Counted from the first letter of the stretch, positions 7,770 to 16,936 are shown. The stretch is DNA of 64,000 bases from Bradyrhizobium manausense (GCF_018131105.1 NZ_JAFCJI010000001.1:2976001-3040000); one strand, 5' to 3'. Notes: generated by a model from the sequence alone, not told the origin. Made by a program: numbers and translations.

Positions 7770-9158
7770 ATGAGCACGATCGATACCGGCCTGACGCTGC
7801 TCAAGAGCGCCGCCGGCCGCGTCTCCGCCGTCAATGGCTGGATGGGCAACGCGTTCAAGGGCTGGATGCCGACCGGCCTCTATGCGCGCGCACTGCTCAT
7901 CATGATCGTGCCGATGGTGATCCTGCAATCGGTCGTCGCCTTCGTGTTCATGGAGCGGCACTGGAACACGGTGACGCGCCGGCTGTCGGCGGCGGTGGTG
8001 CAGGACATCGCCGCGCTGATCGACGTCTACAAGGGCTACCCGCAGGACAAGGACCGCGACCAGATTCGCCGCATCGCGCAGCAGCGCCTCGGCCTGGTGG
8101 TCGACTTCCTGCCCGCCGGTGACATGCCGCCGCCGGGACCAAAGCCGTTCTTCTCGCTGCTCGACCAGACGCTGTCGGTGCAGCTCGGCCGCCAGATCGG
8201 GCGCTCGTTCTGGATCGACACCGTCGGCCGCTCCAACCTTGTCGAGATCCGCATCCAGCTCGACGATGCCGTGATGCGCGTGTTCGCGCAGCGCAGCGCC
8301 GCCTATGCCTCGAACTCGGAGATATTCCTGTTCTGGATGGTCGGCACGTCCTCGATCCTGCTGATCGTCTCGGTGCTGTTCCTGCGCAACCAGATCAAGC
8401 CGATCCTGCGGCTTGCGGACGCCGCCGAAAGTTTCGGCAAGGGCCGCGAAGCACCGAACTTCAGACCGCGCGGCGCGCGCGAAGTAAGGCGGGCCGCGGG
8501 CGCCTTCCTCGAGATGAAGTCGCGCATCGAACGCGCGATGGAGCAGCGCACCGCGATGCTCGCCGGCGTCAGCCACGACCTGCGCACCATTCTCACCCGC
8601 TTCAAGCTCGAGCTGGCGCTGATCGGCGACAATCCGGAGCTCGAGGGCATGCGCAAGGATGTCGACGAGATGTCGATGATGCTGGAGGATTACCTTGCGT
8701 TCGCCCGCGGCGATTCCGGCGAACAATCGCAGCCGACCGACATGGCGCAGGCGCTCGAGGAGTTACGCGGCGACGCCGAACGCCACGGCCACACCGCAAC
8801 CGTGACATTCAGCGGCCTGCCGGTGGTGACGGTGAAGCCGGCCTCCTTCAAGCGTTGCCTCGCCAACCTCGTCACTAATGCCGCGCGCTACGGCAAGGCC
8901 ATCGCCATCTCCGGCCAGCGCGATCATCGCTATCTGACTGTCACGGTGGACGACGACGGCCCCGGCATTCCCACGCATCTGCGCGAGGAAGTGTTCAAGC
9001 CGTTCCTGCGGCTCGACAATGCCCGCAACCAGGACGAAGGTGGCACGGGCCTGGGACTCGCGATCGCCCGCGACATCGCCCGCTCTCATGGCGGCGACAT
9101 CACGCTCGGCGACAGCCCGATGGGCGGATTACGCGCGAGCGTGCGGATACCGGTGTAG
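7770..9158 (+). CDS. EnvZ-type sensor histidine kinase
   Basis: 462-residue inner-membrane kinase. Transmembrane segments at about 39-60 and 184-205 bracket a periplasmic domain of about 120 residues. A HAMP region follows, then the dimerisation/phosphoacceptor box with GVSHDLRT (His269), N-box LANLVTNAARYG, and ATP lid motifs DDDGPGIP and GGTGLGLAIA. In the H-box the usual Pro after Arg-Thr is Ile274 (HDLRTILTRF), a notable substitution. It is the cognate partner of the regulator directly upstream by position. The signal sensed is unknown. Confidence 0.93.
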   Translation: MSTIDTGLTLLKSAAGRVSAVNGWMGNAFKGWMPTGLYARALLIMIVPMVILQSVVAFVFMERHWNTVTRRLSAAVVQDIAALIDVYKGYPQDKDRDQIRRIAQQRLGLVVDFLPAGDMPPPGPKPFFSLLDQTLSVQLGRQIGRSFWIDTVGRSNLVEIRIQLDDAVMRVFAQRSAAYASNSEIFLFWMVGTSSILLIVSVLFLRNQIKPILRLADAAESFGKGREAPNFRPRGAREVRRAAGAFLEMKSRIERAMEQRTAMLAGVSHDLRTILTRFKLELALIGDNPELEGMRKDVDEMSMMLEDYLAFARGDSGEQSQPTDMAQALEELRGDAERHGHTATVTFSGLPVVTVKPASFKRCLANLVTNAARYGKAIAISGQRDHRYLTVTVDDDGPGIPTHLREEVFKPFLRLDNARNQDEGGTGLGLAIARDIARSHGGDITLGDSPMGGLRASVRIPV

Positions 9159-9159
9159 C

Positions 9160-9693
9160 CTATTTCTTCGGCAGCAGCGCCTTCAACTTGTCGACGTCGC
9201 GCACGTTCATCTTGAAACCACCGGGCATCACGATGTCGCCGGGCTTCTGGTCGGGCTTGCAAGCCCCCATCCATTTCGCCTCCAACGTCATGGTGGTGTC
9301 GCGCCCCGCGGTGCCGGCGGCGCCGCCTTGCGCATGCGACGAGGTCTTCACCGTGTAGGCCGAATTGAAATCGCCGGTGATCTCGGCATGCGAAGTCGTG
9401 GACATGCCGGCGACGTTGCACTCGGAATCGCTGATGTAGCCGGTCGCCGTCTTCTTGATGTCCTGCTTGGAGCAGACCTGCTTGGCCATCGGCGAGATGT
9501 TGTTGTTCATCTCCTTGTCGACGGCCTCGTCGGTGCAATGCTGCATGGTCATCTCCGGCATTGCCGAGCCGGACCTGACCATCTTCAATTCCCAGAGCCC
9601 GGCCTTGCGCACCGGCAGATCGTCCGCGAAAGCGCTGCCCGTCGACAACAGGAGACAAACGGCCGAACCGAGCAAAGCAAGCCTGCGCGTCAT
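9160..9693 (-). CDS. DUF3617 family exported protein
   Basis: 177 residues with a clear Sec signal peptide (MTRRLALLGSAVCLLLSTGSAFA) and a predicted periplasmic body. The pattern RKAGLWELKM near the N-terminus, three spaced cysteines (HCTDEA, VCSKQD, SECNVA) and a later GACKPDQKPGD match the DUF3617 family, which is common in proteobacteria and has no defined function. It is convergent with the kinase gene with one base between stops. Family call from recognition of the N-terminal and Cys pattern. Confidence 0.78.
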   Translation of the reverse strand: MTRRLALLGSAVCLLLSTGSAFADDLPVRKAGLWELKMVRSGSAMPEMTMQHCTDEAVDKEMNNNISPMAKQVCSKQDIKKTATGYISDSECNVAGMSTTSHAEITGDFNSAYTVKTSSHAQGGAAGTAGRDTTMTLEAKWMGACKPDQKPGDIVMPGGFKMNVRDVDKLKALLPKK

Positions 9694-9741
9694 AGGAGAG
9701 GCTCCCGGCTGAGAGGTCGTAGCGAGGCTTTCCGAAACGGC

Positions 9742-10035
9742 TCAGTAGAGCGTGCGGATCGGCCGGTCGGCGGCGCCGTAGGGCACCCAGCGGCAGGAGA
9801 ACGAGATGTAGCCGCCCTCATAGGCCTGCACCGCGAGGAATTTCACGACCTTGCCGTAGCGCGCGCAGTGATCGACCGCGACCTGGCGTGCATCGACCTG
9901 CGTTGCCATCGAATAGGCGATGATGCCGCCGGTGTCGTTGCCCTTGAACGGCGGCACCGGGAGGAGGTCGGCGCGCGCCGATTGGCTCGCCATCAAACCC
10001 AGGGCAAGAAGGCCAGCAGCCGCAATGATTCGCAT
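9742..10035 (-). CDS. Small exported protein of unknown function
   Basis: 97 residues from the ATG at 10035; a GTG nine bases upstream is also possible. It has a signal peptide (MRIIAAAGLLALGLMASQSARA) followed by a mature part of about 75 residues with two cysteines (HCARYG and FSCRW) that could form a disulfide. The composition (KGNDTGGIIAYS, YEGGYISFSC) does not match a family I can name. It shares direction with the DUF3617 gene 48 bases downstream, so the two may be cotranscribed. Confidence 0.65.
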   Translation of the reverse strand: MRIIAAAGLLALGLMASQSARADLLPVPPFKGNDTGGIIAYSMATQVDARQVAVDHCARYGKVVKFLAVQAYEGGYISFSCRWVPYGAADRPIRTLY

Positions 10036-10216
10036 TCCCGTCACTCCGATTGGTTGGCATCAGTTTACGGTGCCGGAGCGGCGGTGAAAAGAACGGAAGG
10101 CCTGTCGGCTGCGACGTTGTGATAACTCCTGGCCAAGTGTTGCCGCGCTGCACTTGACCTCCCCCGCCCTTCGCGGCACCGTCCGACCTTCGCAGATCAT
10201 GCTGTCTGGATTACCC

Positions 10217-10681
10217 ATGCGCGCCTCGACCTCCCTGAAATCGCTTCGCTTTGCCGCAGTTCTCGGCCTCATGTTCGGAGCGCTGTCGCTCACTGAGGCC
10301 AAGGCGGCCAATCCCCTGGAGCTGAATTTCTGGCTGAACGGGCCGCGCTATGACGGCAATGTCGCCGAATGCGACAAGGCGCTGCCGACGATCTCGACCC
10401 AGTTCTGGGAAAAGGAAAGCTCGTTCTGGAATTCGTCGCTGAGGATCACGGGCTTCTCGAACGTTCACGAGACCGCCTTCCGCCCCTGGGCGTCGGACAA
10501 CATTCCGCGCCGCTTCTGCACCGGCGAGGCCATGCTCACCGACGGCAAGGTGCGCCGGGTGCACTTCTCGATCGTCGAGGATGGCGGCTTTGCGGGATAC
10601 GGCCAGGGCGTCGAATGGTGCGTGGTCGGGCTCGATCGCAACTGGGCCTACAATCCGTCCTGCCGCGCCGCCAAGCCCTGA
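10217..10681 (+). CDS. Conserved exported hypothetical protein
   Basis: 154 residues. An N-terminal signal peptide ends near ALSLTEAKAA, and the mature part is rich in Trp, Phe and Asn (NFWLNGPRYDG, WEKESSFWNSS), with four cysteines (AECDKA, FCTGEA, WCVVGLD, SCRAAKP) that may form two disulfides. The block GYGQGVEWCVVGLD is the sort of conserved core seen in small rhizobial periplasmic proteins. An upstream ATG at 10199 would add six residues before the signal. No function can be assigned. Confidence 0.7.
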   Translation: MRASTSLKSLRFAAVLGLMFGALSLTEAKAANPLELNFWLNGPRYDGNVAECDKALPTISTQFWEKESSFWNSSLRITGFSNVHETAFRPWASDNIPRRFCTGEAMLTDGKVRRVHFSIVEDGGFAGYGQGVEWCVVGLDRNWAYNPSCRAAKP

Positions 10682-10796
10682 GCTGACGAGCCCTGATTCG
10701 GGCCGAGCGATCGGGCGGCAGTCGGCTCAATTTTGTTCTTGAAATGTTCTTTGTGACTGCTAGGCTGATTGCACAGTCTAGTTGAGGGGCATCGCC

Positions 10797-11498
10797 ATGT
10801 TTCATTTTAGATTGCAGTCATTCTCCCGTCTGATGATTTCGCTGACCCTGGCCGCCGGGCTGATCTCACTGGCGGGCGGTGCGAGGGCCCAGGACAAGCG
10901 GCAGAACGCACCCGGCGAATTCGACTTCTATGTGCTGTCGCTGTCCTGGTCGCCGTCGTTCTGCGAGGAAGCCGCCGAGCGCGGTCGCAGCGGCGGGCGC
11001 TCCAACATCCAGTGCGAAGGACGGCCCTTTTCCTTCGTGGTGCACGGGCTGTGGCCGCAATATGAGAACGGCTTTCCGGAATATTGCCAGCGGCCGTCGC
11101 CGCGGCTGAACCGCAACATCGTTTCCTCGATGCTCGATTTGATGCCGGCGACCGGCCTGATCTTCAACGAGTGGGACAAGCACGGCACCTGCTCCGGGCT
11201 CGACGGTCGCAATTACTTCGAGACGATCCGCAAAGCGCGCGCCGCGATCAAGATCCCGGCCGAATATCTCGAGCTGTCGCAGGCCAAGACCGTGGCGCCG
11301 GCCGAGGTGGAAGAAGCCTTCATCAAGGCCAATCCAGGCCTGAGCAACGCAGCCGTCTCGGTCACCTGCAACCGGACCCGGCTCTCCGAGGTCCGCATCT
11401 GCCTGAGCAAGGACCTGCAATTCCGCGCCTGCGACGAACTCGAACGCCGCGCCTGCCGCCGCGACCAGGTGACGATGCCGCCGATCAGGGGCGGCTAG
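10797..11498 (+). CDS. Ribonuclease T2 family protein
   Basis: Secreted or periplasmic endoribonuclease that cleaves RNA through a 2',3'-cyclic phosphate. 233 residues with a signal peptide ending in GGARAQ. Both catalytic boxes are intact: CAS1 FVVHGLWPQ and CAS2 NEWDKHGTCSG, each with its His, plus the Glu/Lys of CAS2. Preceding LSLSWSPSFC is the typical first strand, and paired cysteines follow the family pattern. E. coli RNase I is the best-known relative. Start chosen at MFHFRLQ; an ATG 15 bases upstream (10782) is in frame and would extend the signal peptide slightly. Confidence 0.93.
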   Translation: MFHFRLQSFSRLMISLTLAAGLISLAGGARAQDKRQNAPGEFDFYVLSLSWSPSFCEEAAERGRSGGRSNIQCEGRPFSFVVHGLWPQYENGFPEYCQRPSPRLNRNIVSSMLDLMPATGLIFNEWDKHGTCSGLDGRNYFETIRKARAAIKIPAEYLELSQAKTVAPAEVEEAFIKANPGLSNAAVSVTCNRTRLSEVRICLSKDLQFRACDELERRACRRDQVTMPPIRGG

Positions 11499-11502
11499 CT
11501 CC

Positions 11503-11582
11503 CGTCATTGCGAGCGCAACGAAGCAATCCAGACTGCCGCCGCGGTTAGATTCCGGATTGCTTCGCTGCGCTCGCAATGACA
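11503..11582. repeat. Intergenic palindrome, CGTCATTGCGAGCG type, copy 1
   Basis: Left arm CGTCATTGCGAGCGCAACGA...AGCAATCC and right arm GGATTGCTTCGCTGCGCTCG...CAATGAC are reverse complements of each other around about 20 unique bases. A second, diverged copy is at 35621-35708. Such elements are abundant between genes in Bradyrhizobium as I recall. Confidence 0.88.
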
Positions 11583-11620
11583 AGGGGTTAGGATCACGCA
11601 AGACAACGCGGTCCGAGCTC

Positions 11621-12481
11621 ATGAACTATCGTCACGCCTTTCACGCCGGCAACTTCGCCGATGTCATCAAGCACATCGTGCTGGCGCGTATCCTCACTTA
11701 TTTGCAGGACAAGCCGGCCGCCTTCCGCGTCATCGACACCCATGCGGGCGCCGGCCTCTACGATCTCGACAGCGACGAGGCGCGCCGCGGCGGCGAGTGG
11801 CTGACGGGGATCGCGCGGCTGATGCAGGCGCGCCTCTCGAACGAGAGCATCGCGCTGACCAAGCCGTATATCGACATCGTCCGCGCCTTCAATCCGAAGG
11901 GTGAGCTCAAGGCGTATCCGGGCTCGCCCCTGATCGCGCGCGGCCTGATGCGGCCGCAGGACCGGCTTGTGGCCTGCGAGCTCGAGCCGAAGGCGCGCAA
12001 GGCACTGATCGATGCGTTGCGGCGCGACGAACAGGCGCGCGTGGTCGATCTCGACGGCTGGATGGCACTGCCGGCTTTCGTGCCGCCGAAGGAGCGGCGC
12101 GGACTCGTGCTGATCGACCCGCCGTTCGAGGCGAAGGACGAGTTTGAAAGATTGGGCGAGGCCTTCTCCAGCGCCTTCGCGAAATGGCCGACCGGTATCT
12201 ATGTAATCTGGCACCCCGCCAAAAGCCGACGCGCGACCGACACCTTGGCACAGTTGGTGGCCCGGCTCGCAGCCGCAGCAAAGCCGCAGGGAAAATGTCT
12301 GCGTCTCGAATTCAGCGTTGCGCCGCAAGCCGACGGCGGAGCACTCACCTCGACCGGGCTCATGATCGTCAATCCGCCGTACACGCTGCAAAGCGAGCTC
12401 AAGACCATCCTGCCTGAACTCGAAATGCCACTCGGCCAAGGCGGAGCTGCCAGATTCCGATTGGAGGTGCCGAAGCCCTAA
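11621..12481 (+). CDS. rlmJ: 23S rRNA (adenine(2030)-N6)-methyltransferase
   Basis: SAM-dependent methylase that makes m6A2030 in 23S rRNA. The ATG at 11621 gives 286 residues starting MNYRHAFHAGNFADVIKH, which is the diagnostic N-terminus of RlmJ. The SAM-binding VIDTHAGAGLYDL and the catalytic LIDPPFE (the Asp-Pro-Pro-Phe motif of N6-adenine methylases) are present, and the C-terminal GLMIVNPPYTL is a family block. The open frame runs far upstream through the RNase gene, but only this start is biologically sensible. No operon partner is evident. Confidence 0.95.
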   Translation: MNYRHAFHAGNFADVIKHIVLARILTYLQDKPAAFRVIDTHAGAGLYDLDSDEARRGGEWLTGIARLMQARLSNESIALTKPYIDIVRAFNPKGELKAYPGSPLIARGLMRPQDRLVACELEPKARKALIDALRRDEQARVVDLDGWMALPAFVPPKERRGLVLIDPPFEAKDEFERLGEAFSSAFAKWPTGIYVIWHPAKSRRATDTLAQLVARLAAAAKPQGKCLRLEFSVAPQADGGALTSTGLMIVNPPYTLQSELKTILPELEMPLGQGGAARFRLEVPKP

Positions 12482-12733
12482 GCCACCGCCATTCTTGGGA
12501 AAAATATGCAGGAGCGGTAGTCAATCTGCAAAGAACCGTATTATGCTGTTTTCCGTGACTGGCTTTACGTTCCGCTTCCGCGAATGGTTGCGGCGGAGTG
12601 AAGGCCTAAAAAGATCCGGTCGGACCGTTGGGTCCGCCCAAGGATGGCCAGCTCTCCCGGGCTTCGTAGCGCCCGGTCATGTCGTGACGCGCGTCTGCGT
12701 TGCGACGGAGGAGCAATGAGGGGGAGTTTCCCG
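12482..12733 (+). promoter_or_regulatory. Long leader region of the cold-shock gene
   Basis: Between rlmJ and the csp start are 252 bases. AT-rich sequence at 12530-12560 (AACCGTATTATGCTGTTTTCC) could hold the promoter; the remaining 170 or so bases would be an unusually long 5' leader with foldable blocks such as TCCGGTCGGACCGTTGGGTCCG near 12616-12637. Long structured leaders are known thermosensors in E. coli cspA, so a similar role is possible but not shown. Ribosome-binding sites precede both the ATG at 12716 and that at 12734. Confidence 0.4.
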
Positions 12734-12949
12734 ATGGCCATGACGGGAACGGTTAAGTTCTTCAACGGCGAGCGCGGCTACGGCTTTATCAAACCGGATG
12801 ACGGCGGTCGCGATGTCTTCGTTCACATCACCGCTGTTGAGCGGGCGGGACTGAAGGACCTCGCCGAAGGACAGCGCATCACATTCGAAGTCGAACCGGA
12901 CAAGAAGGGCAAGGGACCAAAGGCGGTCAATCTCGTGATCCTGTCCTAG
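12734..12949 (+). CDS. CspA-type cold-shock protein
   Basis: 71-residue single cold-shock domain (OB-fold), an RNA/ssDNA chaperone. It starts MAMTGTVKFFN and carries both RNA-binding motifs: RNP1 in ERGYGFIKPDD and RNP2 in DVFVHITA. The tail KKGKGPKAVNLVIL is typical. I use the ATG at 12734, which has GGGGGAG about eight bases upstream; the ATG at 12716 behind GGAGGAG would add six residues (MRGSFP) that are unusual for the family. Most rhizobia carry several paralogues, so I give no gene number. Confidence 0.95.
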   Translation: MAMTGTVKFFNGERGYGFIKPDDGGRDVFVHITAVERAGLKDLAEGQRITFEVEPDKKGKGPKAVNLVILS

Positions 12950-12975
12950 CGGACCTCGCTCAAAGACATCGGCGC

Positions 12976-13004
12976 AAAAAAATCCCGGCCGCGAGCGGCC
13001 GGGA
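12976..13004 (-). terminator. Intrinsic terminator of the outer-membrane protein gene
   Basis: On the minus strand TCCCGGCCGCTCGCGGCCGGGA folds into a tight stem (about 9 bp with a CTCG-like loop) and is followed by seven T residues (12982-12976). It lies 30 bases after the stop of the minus-strand beta-barrel gene. On the plus strand there is no T-run directly after the stem. Confidence 0.88.
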
Positions 13005-13035
13005 GGCTGTGGTCCGGTATTTTCTTTTTTGGCTA

Positions 13036-13659
13036 TCAGAAGTGATAGTTCACGCCTGCGCGAACAACGCTGGCGCTATAGCCGTTTGACACGCCCGTAA
13101 TGGCGAACTGGCTCGACGACAGATCGATGTAGAGATATTCGAGCTTCGCACTCCAGTTCGGCGCGAAGCCGACTTCCGCGCCGACGCCGGCGGTCCATCC
13201 CGCGGTGGTGTGCGACTCCGTCCAGCCGAAGGTCTGCGCGCGCAACTCGCCGAAGGCGAGGCCGGCGGTGCCGTAGACCAGGACGTTGCTGAAGGCATAG
13301 CCGGCGCGGCCGCGCAGCGTGCCGAACCAGGGATTGGAGAACTTCCACGGCGCGAACGTATCGTCGGCACCAGCGGCCTGAATGTCGCCCTCGACACCGA
13401 ACACCCAGGGACCGTTCTGGAAATTGTAGCCGGCCTGCACGCCACCGACGAAGCCGGAGGGCTTCACGGGCGTATTGCTCACCGAGCCCCACTCATAGCC
13501 GAGATTGCCGCCGAGATACGGGCCGGCCCAGCTATAGGCATTGAGCGGCTGGTTGACCGTATAGGGCGCACGCTGCCCGTAATTGAAATCGGCGGCCTCT
13601 GCCGAAGCCGTCCAGCCGGCTGCAACCAACGCGGCTGCGCCCACAACGAGCCCCTTCAT
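13036..13659 (-). CDS. Outer-membrane beta-barrel protein (Omp25/Omp31-like)
   Basis: 207 residues from MKGLVVGAAALV. The signal peptide ends around SAEAADF. The mature sequence shows alternating aromatic/glycine strands (YSWAGPYLGGNLGYEW, GVQAGYNFQNGPWVFG, LRGRAGYAFSNVLVYGTAG) and ends in Phe (RAGVNYHF), the C-terminal signal for the Bam machinery. This is the eight-strand surface-protein family abundant in Rhizobiales (Omp25/Omp31/RopB group). An upstream in-frame ATG at 13671 would add four residues. It ends in an intrinsic terminator and appears monocistronic. Confidence 0.92.
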   Translation of the reverse strand: MKGLVVGAAALVAAGWTASAEAADFNYGQRAPYTVNQPLNAYSWAGPYLGGNLGYEWGSVSNTPVKPSGFVGGVQAGYNFQNGPWVFGVEGDIQAAGADDTFAPWKFSNPWFGTLRGRAGYAFSNVLVYGTAGLAFGELRAQTFGWTESHTTAGWTAGVGAEVGFAPNWSAKLEYLYIDLSSSQFAITGVSNGYSASVVRAGVNYHF

Positions 13660-13911
13660 CACACACTCCAACGCAACTTGCCGTCACCGGGTGCGACGCC
13701 CGCGCCGCCGCGCCAGGCCAAATCGCATGGTTACGGAACCACCACTTTTTCGCGTAAGACTTATCGAGAGTTTTAAGTTAAAGGCCTGTTAAGCCGGGTT
13801 ACCGCGCTGTTAACAGGCTTAAGCAAGCGTTACCGGGAACTGCGCCGCCTTCCTGTGCGTGCGGCCCGGCCGGAACTTCAAATCGATCCCCCCAGCGCCT
13901 AAATTCGCACC

Positions 13912-15972
13912 ATGGTTCACGATTCCTCCGACAATCCGGACGACGCGCGCGCGCGCAAATCGCCGCAAGCCGCGAAGGCCGACGCCCCGCCCGAGGGGCT
14001 GACACCGCCCGACCTCGATCCCGCCGCCGGCGGCGATGACGAGGACGATGCGCGGCTGCCTGACATCCTGGAAGAGAGCGGCGCGATCGGCGAAGAGCCG
14101 CTGGCGACCGGTCACGAGGCGATCGAGCGCGCGGTCCGGCTGGCGCCGACCTCGCCCGGCGTCTATCGCATGCTGAGTGCGAACGCTGACGTGCTCTATG
14201 TCGGCAAGGCCAAGAACGTCAAAAAGCGCCTGTCCAACTACGCGCGCCAGAGCGCGCCGCTGCCGGCGCGAATCCTGCGCATGATCGCGGCCACGGTGAC
14301 CGTGGAGATCGTCTCGACCACGACCGAGACCGAGGCGCTGCTGCTGGAAGCCAACCTGATCAAGCAGCTGCGGCCGCGCTTCAACGTGCAGCTGCGCGAC
14401 GACAAGTCGTTTCCCTATATCCTGATCACCGGCGACCATTGGGCGCCGCAAATCCTCAAGCATCGCGGCGCGCAGACCCGGCCTGGACGCTATTTCGGCC
14501 CGTTCGCCTCCGCCGGCGCGGTCAACCGCACCATCACGGCCTTGCAGCGCGCGTTCCTGATCCGCTCCTGCACGGACTCCTTCTTCGAGAGCCGCACGCG
14601 GCCCTGTCTGCTCTACCAGATCCGCCGCTGCGCCGGCCCCTGCACCCGAGAGATCGATTTCCCGGGCTATACGACGCTGGTGCGCGAGGCCACCGACTTC
14701 CTCTCCGGCAAGAGCCAGGCGGTGAAGCAGGAGCTCGCTGGCGAGATGGAAAAGGCCTCCGGCGAGCTCGAATTCGAGAGCGCGGCGCTCTATCGCGACC
14801 GTCTTGCCGCGCTGTCGGCGATCCAGTCGCAGCAGGGCATCAATCCGCGCACCGTGGAGGAAGCCGACGTGTTCGCCATCCATCAGGAGGGCGGCTTCTC
14901 CTGCGTCGAAGTGTTCTTCTTCCGCACCGGGCAGAACTGGGGCAACCGGGCTTATTTCCCGCGCGCGGAGAAGACATATACGCCGGAGGAAGTGCTGGGC
15001 TCGTTCCTCGCCCAGTTCTACGACGACAAGCCACCGCCGAAGACGATCCTGCTCTCGCACGAGATCGAGGAGATGGAGCTTCTCGCCAATGCGCTGACGA
15101 TCAAGGCCGGCCACAAGATCGAGGTCCTCGCGCCCAAGCGCGGCGAGAAGAAGGAGCTCGTCACCCACGCGCTGACCAACGCGCGCGAGGCGCTCGGCCG
15201 CAAGCTTGCGGATACCGCAACCCAGAGCCGCCTGCTCGACGCCATGGCCACGACGCTGAGCCTGCCGCACGCGCCCAAGCGCATCGAGGTCTACGACAAC
15301 AGCCACATCCAGGGCACCAACGCGGTCGGCGCCATGATCGTCGCCGGCCCGGATGGTTTCGTCAAAAACCAGTACCGCAAGTTCAACATCAAGTCGGAAG
15401 GGATCACGCCGGGCGACGACTTCGCCATGATGCGCGAGGTGCTGGAGCGCCGCTTCAAGCGCCTGATCAACCCGCCCGAAGAGAGCGCCGCCAAAGCCAA
15501 GGACGATGATTTCCCGCAATGGCCAGACCTCGTCATCATCGACGGCGGCCGCGGCCAGCTCAACGCCGTCCGCGAGATCTTTGCCAATCTCGGCTTGACC
15601 CAGGTGTCGCTGATGTCGGTCGCCAAGGGCCCGGACCGGGATGCCGGCCGCGAGACCCTGTTCATGCCGGAGCGCGAGGCGATCAAGCTGGAGCCGCGCG
15701 ACCCCGTGCTCTATTTCGTCCAGCGCCTGCGGGACGAGGCCCACCGCTTTGTCATCGGCTCACACCGCAAGCTGCGCAAGAAGGACATCCGTGAGGCCGG
15801 CTTGCAGGAGATTCCGGGCATCGGCCCGTCACGCAAACGTGCCTTGCTGCATCATTTCGGAACCCTGAAGGAGATCGAACGGGCCTCGATTGCCGATCTC
15901 GGCAAGGTTCCTGGGGTGAGCGCGGAGAGCGCCCGCAGGATATTCGACTATTTCCATCCCCAGCCGGGGTGA
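13912..15972 (+). CDS. uvrC: Excinuclease ABC subunit C
   Basis: Dual-incision nuclease of nucleotide excision repair, acting with UvrA and UvrB. 686 residues. A 65-residue acidic, Pro/Asp-rich extension precedes the GIY-YIG domain (SPGVYRML ... [13 protein letters not shown]). The UVR UvrB-binding motif lies near residues 270-305, followed by the RNase H-like endonuclease domain ([16 protein letters not shown] and [13 protein letters not shown], with its Asp residues) and a C-terminal helix-hairpin-helix pair ([29 protein letters not shown]). pgsA and the moa genes follow, an order common in alphaproteobacteria. Confidence 0.97.
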   Translation: MVHDSSDNPDDARARKSPQAAKADAPPEGLTPPDLDPAAGGDDEDDARLPDILEESGAIGEEPLATGHEAIERAVRLAPTSPGVYRMLSANADVLYVGKAKNVKKRLSNYARQSAPLPARILRMIAATVTVEIVSTTTETEALLLEANLIKQLRPRFNVQLRDDKSFPYILITGDHWAPQILKHRGAQTRPGRYFGPFASAGAVNRTITALQRAFLIRSCTDSFFESRTRPCLLYQIRRCAGPCTREIDFPGYTTLVREATDFLSGKSQAVKQELAGEMEKASGELEFESAALYRDRLAALSAIQSQQGINPRTVEEADVFAIHQEGGFSCVEVFFFRTGQNWGNRAYFPRAEKTYTPEEVLGSFLAQFYDDKPPPKTILLSHEIEEMELLANALTIKAGHKIEVLAPKRGEKKELVTHALTNAREALGRKLADTATQSRLLDAMATTLSLPHAPKRIEVYDNSHIQGTNAVGAMIVAGPDGFVKNQYRKFNIKSEGITPGDDFAMMREVLERRFKRLINPPEESAAKAKDDDFPQWPDLVIIDGGRGQLNAVREIFANLGLTQVSLMSVAKGPDRDAGRETLFMPEREAIKLEPRDPVLYFVQRLRDEAHRFVIGSHRKLRKKDIREAGLQEIPGIGPSRKRALLHHFGTLKEIERASIADLGKVPGVSAESARRIFDYFHPQPG

Positions 15973-16067
15973 ACTAAAGGCGCTGTAGTCATATGGTCGT
16001 CGCATCCGGTACCCCCAATTGGGGACGGACGGTTGACCTTCAGGCTTCAGCGGTATTGGTAGGACGG

Positions 16068-16685
16068 ATGAACATCGCCACGACACGAGGGACGACCAGC
16101 CGCGCGATGTCCCTCCCGAACCTCCTGACCTATGGCCGGATCGCCGCGATCCCGGTCGTGGTCGGGTGCATCTATGCGCAGTCGATCATGGACTATCCCC
16201 TGTGGCTGCGCTGGGTCGCAGTCGCGATCTTCATCGGCGCCGCGGTGACCGACTATCTCGACGGCTATTACGCCCGGATCTGGAATCAGCAATCGGCGTT
16301 CGGCCGCATGCTCGATCCGATCGCCGACAAGCTGCTGGTCGCCTCGTGCCTGCTGATGCTGGCCGCCGACGGCATCATCCATGGCTGGTCGCTGTGGGCC
16401 GCCATCGTGATCCTGTGCCGCGAGATCCTGGTCTCGGGCCTGCGCGAGTATCTGGCGGCGCTGCGCGTCAGCGTGCCCGTGACCCAGCTCGCCAAGTGGA
16501 AGACCACCGTGCAGCTCGTCGCCATCGGCTTTCTGCTCGCAGGTCCAGCCGGCGACGAAGTGCTGCCAGTGGTCTCGCTGATCGGCCTCGTCCTGCTGTG
16601 GGCCTCGGCGATCCTGACCATGTACACCGGCTACGATTATTTCCGCGCCGGCATCCATCACCTCATCAAGGAGGATGAGGGATGA
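16068..16685 (+). CDS. pgsA: CDP-diacylglycerol--glycerol-3-phosphate 3-phosphatidyltransferase
   Basis: Inner-membrane enzyme that makes phosphatidylglycerophosphate, first committed step to phosphatidylglycerol and cardiolipin. 205 residues from MNIATTRG; a longer frame from 15993 lacks similarity. The CDP-alcohol phosphotransferase signature is complete: TDYLDGYYAR, then GRMLDPIADK, with the four Asp residues in the expected DG-AR-G-D-D pattern. About five hydrophobic segments are visible. Its stop overlaps the moaD start by four bases (ATGA), so the two are translationally coupled. Confidence 0.95.
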   Translation: MNIATTRGTTSRAMSLPNLLTYGRIAAIPVVVGCIYAQSIMDYPLWLRWVAVAIFIGAAVTDYLDGYYARIWNQQSAFGRMLDPIADKLLVASCLLMLAADGIIHGWSLWAAIVILCREILVSGLREYLAALRVSVPVTQLAKWKTTVQLVAIGFLLAGPAGDEVLPVVSLIGLVLLWASAILTMYTGYDYFRAGIHHLIKEDEG

Positions 16686-16933
16686 AGGTGAAGTACTTCG
16701 CCTGGGTGCGTGAGCGCGTCGGCAAGGCCGAGGAGATCATCGAGCCGCCCGCGACCGTGCGCACCGTCGAGGAGCTGATCGCCTGGCTGTCCGGCCAGAG
16801 CGAAGCCTACGCTTACGCCTTCGAGAAGCCGAAGGTGATCCGCACCGCGATCGATCATGCCCACGTCAAGGCCGATGCGGCGATATCAGGCGCCCGCGAG
16901 ATCGCGTTCTTCCCGCCGATGACCGGCGGCTAG
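16682..16933 (+). CDS. moaD: Molybdopterin synthase sulfur carrier subunit
   Basis: Small ubiquitin-like sulfur carrier of molybdopterin synthase. 83 residues with the beta-grasp start MKVKYFAWVRERVGK and the essential C-terminal Gly-Gly tail (FFPPMTGG), which becomes a thiocarboxylate and donates sulfur to cyclic pyranopterin monophosphate. It overlaps pgsA by four bases and moaE begins three bases after its stop, so both subunits are made from one message. Confidence 0.96.
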   Translation: MKVKYFAWVRERVGKAEEIIEPPATVRTVEELIAWLSGQSEAYAYAFEKPKVIRTAIDHAHVKADAAISGAREIAFFPPMTGG

Positions 16934-16936
16934 GTC

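Noticed and set aside
12976..13004. Terminator of the cold-shock gene
   Set aside because: The run of A/T lies only on the side that suits minus-strand transcription, so it belongs to the beta-barrel gene.
13819..15744. 641-residue open frame on the minus strand
   Set aside because: Antisense of uvrC; third-position GC bias in a high-GC genome opens such frames. No recognisable motif.
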